From contig CAYFQW010000005.1 of NCBI GenBank assembly GCA_964345475.1, forward strand, positions 47,639-111,638: a stretch of DNA of 64,000 bases, in the 5' to 3' direction. The translations under genes were made by a program, and so were the position numbers. Within the stretch, counting starts at the first letter, position 1. Each line of letters begins with the position of its first letter. Positions 8,113 to 17,083 of the stretch are shown here, piece after piece. A model generated the notes under the pieces. It searched no databases. It saw only the letters and a list, made by a program, of their open reading frames with translations, and was not told the DNA's origin. The stretch is from WRIS01 sp964345475. GTDB lineage: Bacteria; Actinomycetota; Coriobacteriia; Coriobacteriales; Eggerthellaceae.

Positions 8113-10407
8113 CTAATATTCCAAAGCCTGCTCAAGGCCTCCTTTGTAGGCCTTGCTCGCTTCTGCAAGCGAAACTTTAATCTTACCCTCTATCTCGATA
8201 CCCTCTTCTGCTTCACGCACTTCACCGACAACCGAATACGGGAGTTTCGCCTCTATGAGTCGGGCGATAAGCTCAGCGGCATGAGTGTTGTCAACACTGA
8301 GCACGAAACGGGCCTGAGTCTCAGAAAACAAGGAGGAAGCAGCCGAAAGATCGTCGTCGAGGACGATATAGGCTCCTGTGTTCCCCGCTATACAACACTC
8401 AGCAAGGGCAACCGCTATCCCGCCCTCGCTTATATCATGGGCGCTTGCTAGAAGGTTATCGACAACCGCCTGACGAACTAAGGCGCTCGTATCGCGCTCC
8501 AGCTCAAGGTCGCAGACTGGACAGGTTCCGCGCTTTTCGTCAAAGAGCACGCTGAGATACTGACTTCCCCCGAGCTCATCGGCAGTTTCTCCAATGAGGA
8601 ATATGGTATCGCCTGACTTTTTAAACGCAGGGGTGGCATACGTTTTGAAATCGTCCATAACGCCTACCATTCCCAAAGTCGGCGTGGGATAAATAGCGGT
8701 TCCGAAGCTTTCATTGTAGAAACTTACATTCCCTGAAATAACCGGGGTCTCGAAATATCGGGCTGCCTCACTCACTCCGTCAATGGCCCGTTCGAACGTA
8801 TAAAAAACCTCAGGTTTCTCAGGGCTTCCAAAGTTTAGACAATCTGTGAGAGCCGCAGGTGTAGCTCCTACGCAGGCTAGATTACGTACGCCTTCTGCTA
8901 CTGCAATCTGTGCTCCGACAAAAGGATCCATCCAGCAGTATTGACCATTGCAATCGCTCGTCATAGCAAGGCCTCGCTGGCTTACTTCATCTCTTCCAGG
9001 CAATCCGATGCGCATCACGGCAGCATCGGCGCCAGGAGCCAGCACGGTGGAATTAAGTGCTTGGTAATCAAACTGACTCCATACCCATTCTCTGGAGCAA
9101 ATATTGGTACTCGCCAACAGAGTGAGCAAATGGCTCGAAAGAACATCCTGCTCGTCGGGTAGGCTCAAGCTGGAAGGGTCAAAGGCTTGTATTTCATCCA
9201 AATAGTCGGGACGCTTGCTTTCAGGATAATATAGAGGAGCATCCTCAGCCAGCTGTAGAGCGGGCATATCGGCAACGATTTGATCGTCTTCAGGAAGGTC
9301 GGAATCCTTCACAACAAATCGACCCGTATCAGTTATTTGACCAACAACCGAACATGCTACACCCCAGTTTTGGCAAGTCTCTTCTACGATAGAAATATCT
9401 TCTGGTTTCACGACTGCGAGCATGCGCTCTTGGCTCTCGCTCACCATGATCTCAAAAGCCTGCATCTCCGCCTCGCGCTGCGGCACCTTACGCACATCTA
9501 TCTCTATACCGACACCGCCTCGGCTTGCCATCTCTGATGCACTCGAGGTGAGTCCAGCCGCACCAAGATCACCAAGGGCAACCAGCTTGCCTCCTTCTAA
9601 GAGCTCGAGACACGCTTCTATAAGAAGTTTTTCCGTAAAAGGATCCCCGGCTTGTACAGGAGGCCGCTTGTCCTCCATCCCTTCGTCAAAGCCCTGAGAG
9701 GCTAAAATGCTAGCTCCCCCGATTCCATCCCGTCCTGTTGAGTTTCCAAGCAAAACAACCAGGTTTCCTGGGCCCGATCCTACAGCACGGGTAAGATTTT
9801 CTTCCCTCATCAAACCAAGTGCAAAAGCATTAATCAGACAATTACCTTCGTAGGCCTTGTCGAAATAAACCTCCCCACCAAGGGTGGGAACTCCCAGGCA
9901 ATTTCCATAGCCACCAATACCGGCTACTGCACCTTCAAACAAGTACCGTTGGCGGGGCTCATCAAGCGTCCCGAAGCGCATGCTGTTCATGCAGGCCACA
10001 GGTCGAGCTCCCATAGTGAAAATATCCCGGACAACTCCCCCGACGCCGGTAGCAGCACCTTCGTAGGGCTCTATAGCGGAAGGGCTGTTATGGCTTTCCA
10101 TTTTAAAGGCCACTGCCCAGCCTTCTCCTACAGATATAACACCTGCATTTTCCCCTGGCCCTTGCAGAACGTGGGGCCCTTCACTTGAAAACTTCCGCAA
10201 CTGGGCACGAGAATGCTTATATGAGCAGTGCTCCGACCACATAAGCGAGTAGATATACAGCTCGGTCAGAGAAGGTGTTCTCCCTTGGGTCTCCACGACC
10301 TTTTCATACTCCTCGGCAGAAAGGCCGAGTTCTATGGCTGTGCGGGCCGCTACTTCTGGCTCAAGGGTTTCAAGGTGGTCACAGATTGGTTTGGCGATCT
10401 CTAGCAT
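8113..10407 (-). CDS. purL: phosphoribosylformylglycinamidine synthase subunit PurL
   Basis: ATP-dependent synthetase subunit of the three-part PurSQL FGAM synthase (fourth step of purine synthesis). At 764 residues it is the short PurL type, which lacks the fused glutaminase of the large enterobacterial enzyme, in agreement with separate purQ and purS next to it. Recognisable segments include SEHCSYKHSR, GVGGVVRDIFTMGARPVA, TLGGEVYFD, GDLGAAGLTSSASEMASRGG and GNVSFYNE. It begins 59 bases after purQ. Confidence 0.97.
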   Translation of the reverse strand: MLEIAKPICDHLETLEPEVAARTAIELGLSAEEYEKVVETQGRTPSLTELYIYSLMWSEHCSYKHSRAQLRKFSSEGPHVLQGPGENAGVISVGEGWAVAFKMESHNSPSAIEPYEGAATGVGGVVRDIFTMGARPVACMNSMRFGTLDEPRQRYLFEGAVAGIGGYGNCLGVPTLGGEVYFDKAYEGNCLINAFALGLMREENLTRAVGSGPGNLVVLLGNSTGRDGIGGASILASQGFDEGMEDKRPPVQAGDPFTEKLLIEACLELLEGGKLVALGDLGAAGLTSSASEMASRGGVGIEIDVRKVPQREAEMQAFEIMVSESQERMLAVVKPEDISIVEETCQNWGVACSVVGQITDTGRFVVKDSDLPEDDQIVADMPALQLAEDAPLYYPESKRPDYLDEIQAFDPSSLSLPDEQDVLSSHLLTLLASTNICSREWVWSQFDYQALNSTVLAPGADAAVMRIGLPGRDEVSQRGLAMTSDCNGQYCWMDPFVGAQIAVAEGVRNLACVGATPAALTDCLNFGSPEKPEVFYTFERAIDGVSEAARYFETPVISGNVSFYNESFGTAIYPTPTLGMVGVMDDFKTYATPAFKKSGDTIFLIGETADELGGSQYLSVLFDEKRGTCPVCDLELERDTSALVRQAVVDNLLASAHDISEGGIAVALAECCIAGNTGAYIVLDDDLSAASSLFSETQARFVLSVDNTHAAELIARLIEAKLPYSVVGEVREAEEGIEIEGKIKVSLAEASKAYKGGLEQALEY

Positions 10408-10466
10408 ATCCTTTATCCATTCATTCAGTCGGCAAACACACCGATACGAAGTTTTATAAAAATGCC

Positions 10467-11150
10467 CTAAGCAAAGCGTCGGGCGATTGCTTCAAAGAAT
10501 ATTCTTCCTTGGGTGTTGCCCGATATACCATCAACCGCGCGCTCGGGATGGGGCATAAGGCCAAACACGTTGCCTTCTTTGTTGCAAATACCTGCAATGT
10601 TATCTCGAGAGCCGTTGGGAGCACTGTCAGGAAGTACGCTGCCATCGGCTTCGCAATACCTCAGGACTACTTGAGCGTTTTCGAGAAGCTGTTGATGATC
10701 CTCGTCACTGCATGCAAAATTGCCATTATGGTGGGCAATGGGGATACGCACAAGAGTATCTGCAGGCGCTTCGAGCCACTGGCAAGCTGATTCGTGAACT
10801 TTGAAGTGCGCCTCGCGGCAAAGAAACTTCGTGTTCTTGTTGCGCACAAAAGCTCCTGGAAGCAGACCTGCCTCAGTTAATATTTGAAAGCCATTGCAAA
10901 TACCTATAACGGGCTTACCGCCCTCGGCAAATTCTTGCACTTTTTCCATTATCGGAGAATAACGGGCGATTGCGCCTGGGCGCACATAGTCACCGTATGA
11001 AGAACCACCTGGCAGCACCAGCGCATCTATATCATGAAGATCCGTGTTCTCATGCCAGACATATTCCGCCTTGTAACCCATATACTCGAGGGCGTATAAG
11101 GCATCCTGCTCACAACTCGTCCCAGGAAAGCGTACTACTCCAAAATTCAT
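10467..11150 (-). CDS. purQ: phosphoribosylformylglycinamidine synthase, glutaminase subunit PurQ
   Basis: Class I glutamine amidotransferase subunit (227 residues) that supplies ammonia to PurL. The catalytic triad is visible as Cys85 in GICNGFQ and His201/Glu203 in LMPHPERAVDG. LPGGSSYGDYVRPGAIA (46-62) is the usual PurQ oxyanion region. It sits 15 bases downstream of purS and shares its transcript. Confidence 0.97.
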   Translation of the reverse strand: MNFGVVRFPGTSCEQDALYALEYMGYKAEYVWHENTDLHDIDALVLPGGSSYGDYVRPGAIARYSPIMEKVQEFAEGGKPVIGICNGFQILTEAGLLPGAFVRNKNTKFLCREAHFKVHESACQWLEAPADTLVRIPIAHHNGNFACSDEDHQQLLENAQVVLRYCEADGSVLPDSAPNGSRDNIAGICNKEGNVFGLMPHPERAVDGISGNTQGRIFFEAIARRFA

Positions 11151-11165
11151 ATGCCCGAGCTCCTT

Positions 11166-11396
11166 CTAAGCCTTGATTTCGTAATTTTCAAGTATGGGGT
11201 TAACGAGAAGCTTTTCACACATCTCTTCGACTTGCTCAAGGCTTACGGAATCTTCCACCTCAAGCTGAATATACGTTCCTATTTTTACCTTGCCTAAGCC
11301 TTTATGTCCCAATTTTAAGAGAGCTGCCTTTGCTGTTTCTCCTGCAGGATCGAAAATACCTTCTTTGTTGCTGATACAAATTTCAAAGTTTTTCAT
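11166..11396 (-). CDS. purS: phosphoribosylformylglycinamidine synthase subunit PurS
   Basis: Small structural subunit (76 residues) bridging PurL and PurQ. It shows the typical PEGIxDPxGE pattern as KEGIFDPAGETAKAALLKLG and a C-terminal EKLLVNPILENYEI. The frame can be extended nine codons upstream, but AGAGGAAAAAGA immediately before the ATG at 11394-11396 and the family length support this start. About 230 bases separate it from the upstream membrane-protein gene, so a separate promoter is possible. Confidence 0.93.
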   Translation of the reverse strand: MKNFEICISNKEGIFDPAGETAKAALLKLGHKGLGKVKIGTYIQLEVEDSVSLEQVEEMCEKLLVNPILENYEIKA

Positions 11397-11629
11397 TCTT
11401 TTTCCTCTAGTACGTAGGGCCAATGATTCTCAGCTTTTACCGATATGAAGCTATCCGACACACAGCGAGCAAGTGACTCCATGTTCCTTTATCTTTGCTT
11501 CAGTGCCAGTTTACTCTTTCTTATGAGACGCTTAAACATTTTTTTTCAGCTTCTTCAGCTCTTCAAATTTTCTCGAGCACATATCCTTTTACACTTCTTG
11601 CGCCAGTGCGCATTTCTTAACTTGGTGCC

Positions 11630-12106
11630 TTATTTTCTTTTAGGCTCCTTAGTTGTTTTCTTCCTCATCTCTTGCTGGTATTCTTTCCTAATTTTTCGTA
11701 TTTTGGTGAAGTCGATGAGTAAACCACCGATGATTCCTGCATACGCAAGGCCGAGGACAATAAAGCTCAAAGTCTCTTGGCCTGGTGCGATCCATCTCAA
11801 AAGAAACGCACATGCGGTACTTATGAGAGCTACGATAAGAGCAGCCCACCACAGTCTTTTCCATTTTTTATATTCTGCCGTCGGAGGATTGTAATACTTC
11901 GCATCAAGCTCACGCTGCTCTTGTCGCTCGATTTTTTCAGCAGCCTTCTTCGCCGCCTTTTTTTCCTTAGGAGTTTTTTCTGCCGACTGGACACGTACGC
12001 TTGCTGCTGCTTTTGTTTTAGGTTTTGCGGATGCAGCGCTCTTGCGGGTTGTTCCCTTTTTTTCGTCGGCTTGGTATCTATCGTTCATTGGGCTTCGCTG
12101 GCTCAT
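11630..12106 (-). CDS. small membrane protein with Lys/Ala-rich N-terminus, unknown function
   Basis: The protein (158 residues from this start) has a highly charged Lys/Ala-rich N-terminal half, probably cytoplasmic, then YYNPPTAEYKKWKRLWW leading into two transmembrane helices (LWWAALIVALISTACAFLL and LSFIVLGLAYAGIIGGLLI), and a basic C-terminal tail. The start at 12104-12106 is chosen because AAGGAG lies 12-13 bases upstream; an in-frame start eight codons earlier lacks a site. It sits between purC and purS on the same strand. No function is recognised. Confidence 0.7.
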   Translation of the reverse strand: MSQRSPMNDRYQADEKKGTTRKSAASAKPKTKAAASVRVQSAEKTPKEKKAAKKAAEKIERQEQRELDAKYYNPPTAEYKKWKRLWWAALIVALISTACAFLLRWIAPGQETLSFIVLGLAYAGIIGGLLIDFTKIRKIRKEYQQEMRKKTTKEPKRK

Positions 12107-12206
12107 AGTTCTACTATTCTCCTTGTACACTCATTGCGCCTGGGATCGTTCGCCCCCGTGCTAGCTTTCTCGTATTCTAAGCCCTACCAAAGGTAGGCCC
12201 TGTCTC

Positions 12207-13079
12207 CTAGATTGCAAGCGGTTTACCCGTGATTTGCTCATACGCTTGCAGATATTTCTTGCTGGTTTCTTGAATAACCTCTGCCGGCAGCCGTGGCGGG
12301 ACTCCCTGTCTATCCCAGTGTTCGTTCAGCCAGTCCCGTACGTACTGCTTATCATAGCTCAGTTGGTCGACCCCCTCCGTATAGTCAGCAGCTGACCAGA
12401 AGCGGGAAGAGTCGGGAGTAAGCACCTCATCAGCAAGTACGATCCTCCCGTCCACACGACCAAACTCGAATTTGGTATCCGCAATAATAATGCCCCGTCC
12501 CTCTGCATAGCTACGGGCCTTTTCGTATACCTCCAAGGATAGGTCGCGCAAAGCGCTTGCATCCCCCAACCCAACAAGCTCAACAAGCCTCTCGAAGCTA
12601 ATGTTTTCGTCGTGGTCGCCTATTTCAGCTTTAGTAGAAGGGGTAAATAGTGGGCTTTCAAGCTTTGATGAAACCTGCAGCCCCGGCGCCAATGAAATCC
12701 CACATACCGTACCTTTGGCTTCATATTCCTTTAGTCCACTCCCTGCTAAATAGCCGCGAACGATGCATTCAGCAGGAAACATCTCAGCTTTTTTCACCAA
12801 GATAAACCTGTTCTTTAAATATTCTTCATACGGCTTGAATTCTTCAGGCAGATCGGCCGTATCGGAGGAAATAAGATGCGTTTCGACTACCCCTTCAAGA
12901 AGTTCGAACCAAAAACAAGAAAGCTGGGTGAGGACAGCCCCTTTGTGAGGAATTTCATCTTCAAGTATAAAGTCGAAGGCTGAAATGCGGTCGCTTGCCA
13001 CCATTAAGAGGCTATCGCCTACATCGTATATGTCACGGACCTTGCCCTGCACACTAGGCTTCATGTCGATACCCGTCAT
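12207..13079 (-). CDS. purC: SAICAR synthase
   Basis: Ligates aspartate to CAIR in purine synthesis. The 290 residues begin with the ATP-grasp-like N-terminus GKVRDIYDVGDSLLMVASDRISAFDFIL and contain CIVRGYLAGSGLKEY, ADTKFEFG and LADEVLTPDSSRFW, all SAICAR synthase signatures. The start is only 29 bases after the histidine-kinase stop, so read-through from the two-component genes into the purine genes is likely. Confidence 0.97.
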   Translation of the reverse strand: MTGIDMKPSVQGKVRDIYDVGDSLLMVASDRISAFDFILEDEIPHKGAVLTQLSCFWFELLEGVVETHLISSDTADLPEEFKPYEEYLKNRFILVKKAEMFPAECIVRGYLAGSGLKEYEAKGTVCGISLAPGLQVSSKLESPLFTPSTKAEIGDHDENISFERLVELVGLGDASALRDLSLEVYEKARSYAEGRGIIIADTKFEFGRVDGRIVLADEVLTPDSSRFWSAADYTEGVDQLSYDKQYVRDWLNEHWDRQGVPPRLPAEVIQETSKKYLQAYEQITGKPLAI

Positions 13080-13108
13080 AGCATTCCTTCCACCAAGCTT
13101 TGATACGC

Positions 13109-14623
13109 TTATCGCTTGCTTTTCTTTTCCTTTGGTCTTTTTGTTCGTGCTTCCTCTTCATTATACAGAGGTATGTAGACGGTGAATGTAGCGCCTTCGT
13201 TCGGCTTACCCTCTACATTAACCCACCCTCCGTGGCGGTCTACAATTTCTTTCACCACGGTAAGCCCCACCCCGAGGCCTCCAGATTCGCGATCGCGTCC
13301 AGAGTCAGCACGCCAGAAGCGCGAAAATACCATGCGGGCTTCCTCAGACGTCAATCCGATACCTGTATCTTTAACCGATATCAAAGCCATGATATCGCCT
13401 TTACGCACTTGGATATCTATGTTTCCCCCTTCAGGGGTGTAGCGAACTGCGTTTGATATAAGGTTAGCAACCACTTGGCGAATCATATCAGCGTCTCCAG
13501 ACACAAGCACTTCAGGCTCGGCGTGAAAACTCAATTCCAGACCCGAGTCGGCAACAAAAGCCTCGTGAGTTGCTACTATCGTAGAAATCAGCGTCCCGAC
13601 ATCGAGTACTTCCTTATTCATAGGAGTACTCCGATTTTCGAGCCGGGCGAGTCGAAGCAGGGCATCGACAAGTCTGCTTAAGCGCTCCACTTCGGAGTTT
13701 ACCGTTTCTAAGCGCTCAACATCTGCTTCAAAAATACCGTCTATCATGGCCTCGACGGTAGACTGGATAGCCATCAAGGGAGTGCGCAGCTCATGGGCGA
13801 CATCAGTGGTCAAACGCCGTTCGAGCTTTCTATCTTTTTCGATCGAGTCGGCCATTTCGTCAAAGGTTTCGCCCAGGCGCGCAATTTCGTCGTCGCCTCG
13901 CAATTCTGTTCGAGCTGACATATCCCCGCCGGTAATAGCCTCTGCGGTTCTCATCATGCGATTTATGGGGTTCACCAAATTGCGCGCGAACAGAAAACCA
14001 ATGCAGAGTGCAAGGATTATCGCGAACACTGAGGCAAAAATCATGGCCTGGTATGAGTTGGCCCTAAACTCCTCATCTGCCTGAGAGAGAAGGGTGTCCG
14101 ATCCATACACATACACCCTCACATAGCCTACCGTGATATCGTTCACCTTAATAGTTGCTATCCTTGTTTGGGCATTGGATGGCTCGGGCATCTTATTATA
14201 CAAAAGCCCCGTACCGAACTGGATCGCAGCCGAATCCCAATCTGGAACTCTATCCTCCTGTCTATCGGGAGGAAGGCTCGTATCAATTTCGCTTGAGAAT
14301 ATCTGTACTCGAGTATTTTTATCGCTAATTAAGGTCTGTACATTTGAGATGGCTTTGTCTGAAGTCAGGCTGCCTGTTTCTCGATAGCCCTTAGACACCT
14401 CTACTGAAATCTGCGAGGCGAGCTCTTGCATGTTCTTGTTTGTGTAGGTCTTAAAATGCTGATCCCATACGAAAGAAAGAACCCCTATGGTCACGAGAGC
14501 TGTCAGCGCTGCTATCGCGGCAAAGGACATGGTCAATCGAGTAGAATACGATAGGTTAGACCACCGCAATTTTTTTCTTTTGGGATTGTGGTCTTGCCTT
14601 GCCTTTTGTTTGCTATTATCCAC
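13109..14623 (-). CDS. sensor histidine kinase
   Basis: Membrane sensor kinase (504 residues): basic cytoplasmic N-terminus, TM1 (about 33-54), an extracytoplasmic sensor region of roughly 135 residues, TM2 (about 191-213), HAMP linker, phosphoacceptor helix with His277 in DVAHELRTPL, and an ATPase domain with SNAVRYTPEGG (N box), DTGIGL (G1) and GGLGVGLTVVKEIVDRHGG (G2). The C-terminus is Lys/Arg-rich. It follows its response regulator by 117 bases. Architecture resembles MtrB/ResE-type kinases; the stimulus is not identifiable. Confidence 0.93.
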   Translation of the reverse strand: MDNSKQKARQDHNPKRKKLRWSNLSYSTRLTMSFAAIAALTALVTIGVLSFVWDQHFKTYTNKNMQELASQISVEVSKGYRETGSLTSDKAISNVQTLISDKNTRVQIFSSEIDTSLPPDRQEDRVPDWDSAAIQFGTGLLYNKMPEPSNAQTRIATIKVNDITVGYVRVYVYGSDTLLSQADEEFRANSYQAMIFASVFAIILALCIGFLFARNLVNPINRMMRTAEAITGGDMSARTELRGDDEIARLGETFDEMADSIEKDRKLERRLTTDVAHELRTPLMAIQSTVEAMIDGIFEADVERLETVNSEVERLSRLVDALLRLARLENRSTPMNKEVLDVGTLISTIVATHEAFVADSGLELSFHAEPEVLVSGDADMIRQVVANLISNAVRYTPEGGNIDIQVRKGDIMALISVKDTGIGLTSEEARMVFSRFWRADSGRDRESGGLGVGLTVVKEIVDRHGGWVNVEGKPNEGATFTVYIPLYNEEEARTKRPKEKKSKR

Positions 14624-14740
14624 TGACTCGTATCTTACCTACCAAAATCTTGCTCGATGCCCCATAGATTCCTTTGCGTCTATGTATGCAAAGAGGTGCG
14701 CGGAAGCCATGATGTCCTCCGCGCGTCTGTTTTTGTTACA

Positions 14741-15454
14741 TTATTGCTGAGAAACCTTCGTCGGATCCTCAAAGCGATACCCAACCCCATGGACAGTATG
14801 AAGCCATTTTGGCTTTTTAGGATTGTCACCGATTTTTGCACGGAGGTTCTTAACGTGGCTGTCTATGGTGCGTTCGTATCCTTCAAAGTCGTAGCCTAAA
14901 ACTTTCTCTACAAGCTCCATACGCGAATATACACGGCCTGGATAACGTGAGAGAGTGGTAAGCAGCTTGAACTCGCTGGCGGTAAGATCGATTTCCTCAT
15001 CATTGACTAAAACCTTGTGCCCAGAAACATCTATGGTCAGTTCGCCGAACTCAAGGACTTCGCGCTGCGGTTCGGAGTCGGCATGAACTCGACGAAGAAG
15101 CGCACGGGCCCTCGCAACAAGCTCGCGTGGGCTAAAGGGCTTTACAAGGTAATCATCAGCCCCGAGCTCGAGCCCGATGATACGATCCTCCACTTCACCT
15201 TTGGCCGTAAGCATGATGATGGGCACATCTGAGTTATCCCTAATGGCGCGGCAAACGCGCTCTCCAGGGACACGAGGAAGCATCAGATCAAGAATGACTA
15301 AATCGAAATGATGTTTAGAAAACTCCTCAAGAGCTTCCTGTCCGTCTCCAACGGCGGTCACCCAGTAATTTTCGCGTTCGAGATATGCAGTCACAGCATC
15401 TCTGATTGCTTTTTCATCTTCTACTAATAAGATACGCCGAGTTTCGTTGCTCAT
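14741..15454 (-). CDS. OmpR/PhoB-family response regulator
   Basis: Two-domain DNA-binding regulator (237 residues). The receiver domain has acidic pocket VEDE (11-14), phosphoacceptor Asp56 in VILDLMLP, a conserved Thr in IMLTAKGE and a Lys in YLVKPF. The C-terminal winged helix ends WLHTVHGVGYRFEDP. It is paired with the downstream kinase and diverges from the Tat-exported protein gene at 15803; the direct repeats between them are candidate binding sites. Confidence 0.95.
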   Translation of the reverse strand: MSNETRRILLVEDEKAIRDAVTAYLERENYWVTAVGDGQEALEEFSKHHFDLVILDLMLPRVPGERVCRAIRDNSDVPIIMLTAKGEVEDRIIGLELGADDYLVKPFSPRELVARARALLRRVHADSEPQREVLEFGELTIDVSGHKVLVNDEEIDLTASEFKLLTTLSRYPGRVYSRMELVEKVLGYDFEGYERTIDSHVKNLRAKIGDNPKKPKWLHTVHGVGYRFEDPTKVSQQ

Positions 15455-15630
15455 GTATTCTCCTCAGGCTTTGACGTTATTACAAAGTTGCGCCTTGTAG
15501 GATACTCTCAGGAATAGCTGAAAACCTCACTACAGATGGAGATATCCTCGATAAGACACCTTTGGGTTTATTGTAGCAATTAGGTATATTTCCCTTTGAT
15601 TTGTATGTGAAATGACACAATAAACGTGCA

Positions 15631-15705
15631 AAGTCCAAAGCGTGAGTGGACTTCTTGCACAGCGGGTTTACATAGATTGTAGGCTCTTTACACAGCGGGT
15701 TTACA
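15631..15705. promoter_or_regulatory. direct repeats and inverted repeat in divergent regulator/Tat-protein intergenic region
   Basis: The 348-base gap at 15455-15802 holds two exact copies of CACAGCGGGTTTACA (15658-15672 and 15691-15705), 33 bases apart or about three helical turns, preceded by AAGTCC (15631-15636) pairing with GGACTT (15648-15653). The remainder of the gap shows no gene. Same-face direct repeats are typical of binding by a tandem winged-helix response regulator, but binding is inferred. Confidence 0.45.
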
Positions 15706-15802
15706 CAAATTGCGTATCCTGTAAACTCAATACATCAATACTTGGAACCAGAAAATATACGAAAGCCCCGCGGAATATTAGGTCAAAAGATAGAGTTGCA
15801 AC

Positions 15803-17083
15803 ATGCAGACTGAGTCGGATAAAGCCCAAACAAACCGCCATATACTTCTCTCTCGACGGCATTTTTTATATGGCGCTCTCGGAGCATGTGCGCTGAGCCT
15901 CGCCTCCGATGCCCCCGCCTTGGCCTTAGCTGCCTATGCAGACGAAGAGGACTTGGACGTCCTCGAAGTTCCCGACGACTCAGTTATTACGCAAGAAAAC
16001 CTCGTCGAAACGACGGACGACTCTATGTTCTCCTTATTGGGAAGTTTTGAACTTCCCTACGGTACTCTTCTCTGGTCGCAGGAAGAGTCGCTGGCGGCTT
16101 GCCTCTTTCCCTCGGAAACTTCAACGCCCCTCACAAGTGCGGGTATCCTCTTTCTTGCTTCAGGTGAGACCCTTACTTTGCTGGAAGAAGCGCTCGGACA
16201 AGATGAACACTTCGACATCTACGATGTACGGGCGTGTTCAGAGGGCCTCATATGGACAGAGGCCAACATCCTCGCCGGTATCTGGCGCATCTACACAGCC
16301 ACTTTTGACGGCACAAACCTCGGAAAGGCTTCCCTGGTAGACCAGGGAGATAACGAGTGGGAAACCCCCACCCTCGCAATAGCTGGGGGCAAGGCTTTTT
16401 GGCAGGTTCTACCGACAGCAGGAGGAATACATAAAACGGAGCAGTCGACCCTTAAGTGCGCCGCTTTTGGAAGTTCTGAGGTCACCGAAGTGTATGCATC
16501 ACTTGGTCGAATGAGCACACCCCCCTATCCTTTTGGGGACAGTATCGTCATCAGCCCTCGAACCGATACCGCAGGAGTGCACCATCAATTGACCCTTGTT
16601 GATGCCGAAACTGGCCAAACAAAAGACAGCCTCGTTCTGCCGCAAAGCATGAAACCGCTTGAAGCCGGATACGGCGATACTGGTTTTACATTCTGCTTTG
16701 AGAATATTTACAGCTACGGCGACGGAATCGCCAACCTCGGGAGCTACACTCCCTTAGCGGCCCATGAAGCGCATGACTACCAAAACAAGACGTGGTTCAG
16801 ATTCGAAAGAACTCCTTACACGGCTCCCTGCTGGGCTGAAGGCTTCTTCATTGTCAAATCGAGCCTGTCAGTTTGGGTGATAGATTTCGACACCAAAACA
16901 TACTGTACCCTCTCTGTGCCTGACGGCTCTGACACCTACGGAGACTACCTCGCGAGTATGGGGGATCTTCCCGTATTTGTCACCTTTGCAAACGTCAAAC
17001 GAACATCCGTCTCGGGCGAGGAGAGCAGGCATTGCCTCGTCCGAGTTTGGAAATCCTCCGGAGTTTCAAGAACCTCGTCTTAA
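15803..17083 (+). CDS. Tat-exported protein of unknown function
   Basis: The protein (426 residues) starts with a twin-arginine signal SRRHFLYGALGACALSLASDAPALA, so it is probably exported folded. The mature part is acidic at first and then consists of repeated short hydrophobic strands with Trp and Gly-Asp turns (for example ILFLASGETLTLL, GLIWTEANILAGIWRIYTA, GKAFWQVLP, WVIDFDTKTYCTL), which suggests a beta-propeller-like fold; this is inference. It diverges from the two-component genes and its stop overlaps the purB stop by 4 bases in convergent orientation. The ribosome site before the chosen ATG is weak. Confidence 0.75.
   Translation: MQTESDKAQTNRHILLSRRHFLYGALGACALSLASDAPALALAAYADEEDLDVLEVPDDSVITQENLVETTDDSMFSLLGSFELPYGTLLWSQEESLAACLFPSETSTPLTSAGILFLASGETLTLLEEALGQDEHFDIYDVRACSEGLIWTEANILAGIWRIYTATFDGTNLGKASLVDQGDNEWETPTLAIAGGKAFWQVLPTAGGIHKTEQSTLKCAAFGSSEVTEVYASLGRMSTPPYPFGDSIVISPRTDTAGVHHQLTLVDAETGQTKDSLVLPQSMKPLEAGYGDTGFTFCFENIYSYGDGIANLGSYTPLAAHEAHDYQNKTWFRFERTPYTAPCWAEGFFIVKSSLSVWVIDFDTKTYCTLSVPDGSDTYGDYLASMGDLPVFVTFANVKRTSVSGEESRHCLVRVWKSSGVSRTSS

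Noticed and set aside
11397..11629. Purine or other riboswitch before purS
   Set aside because: The 233 bases show no recognisable aptamer core and no convincing terminator/anti-terminator pair.
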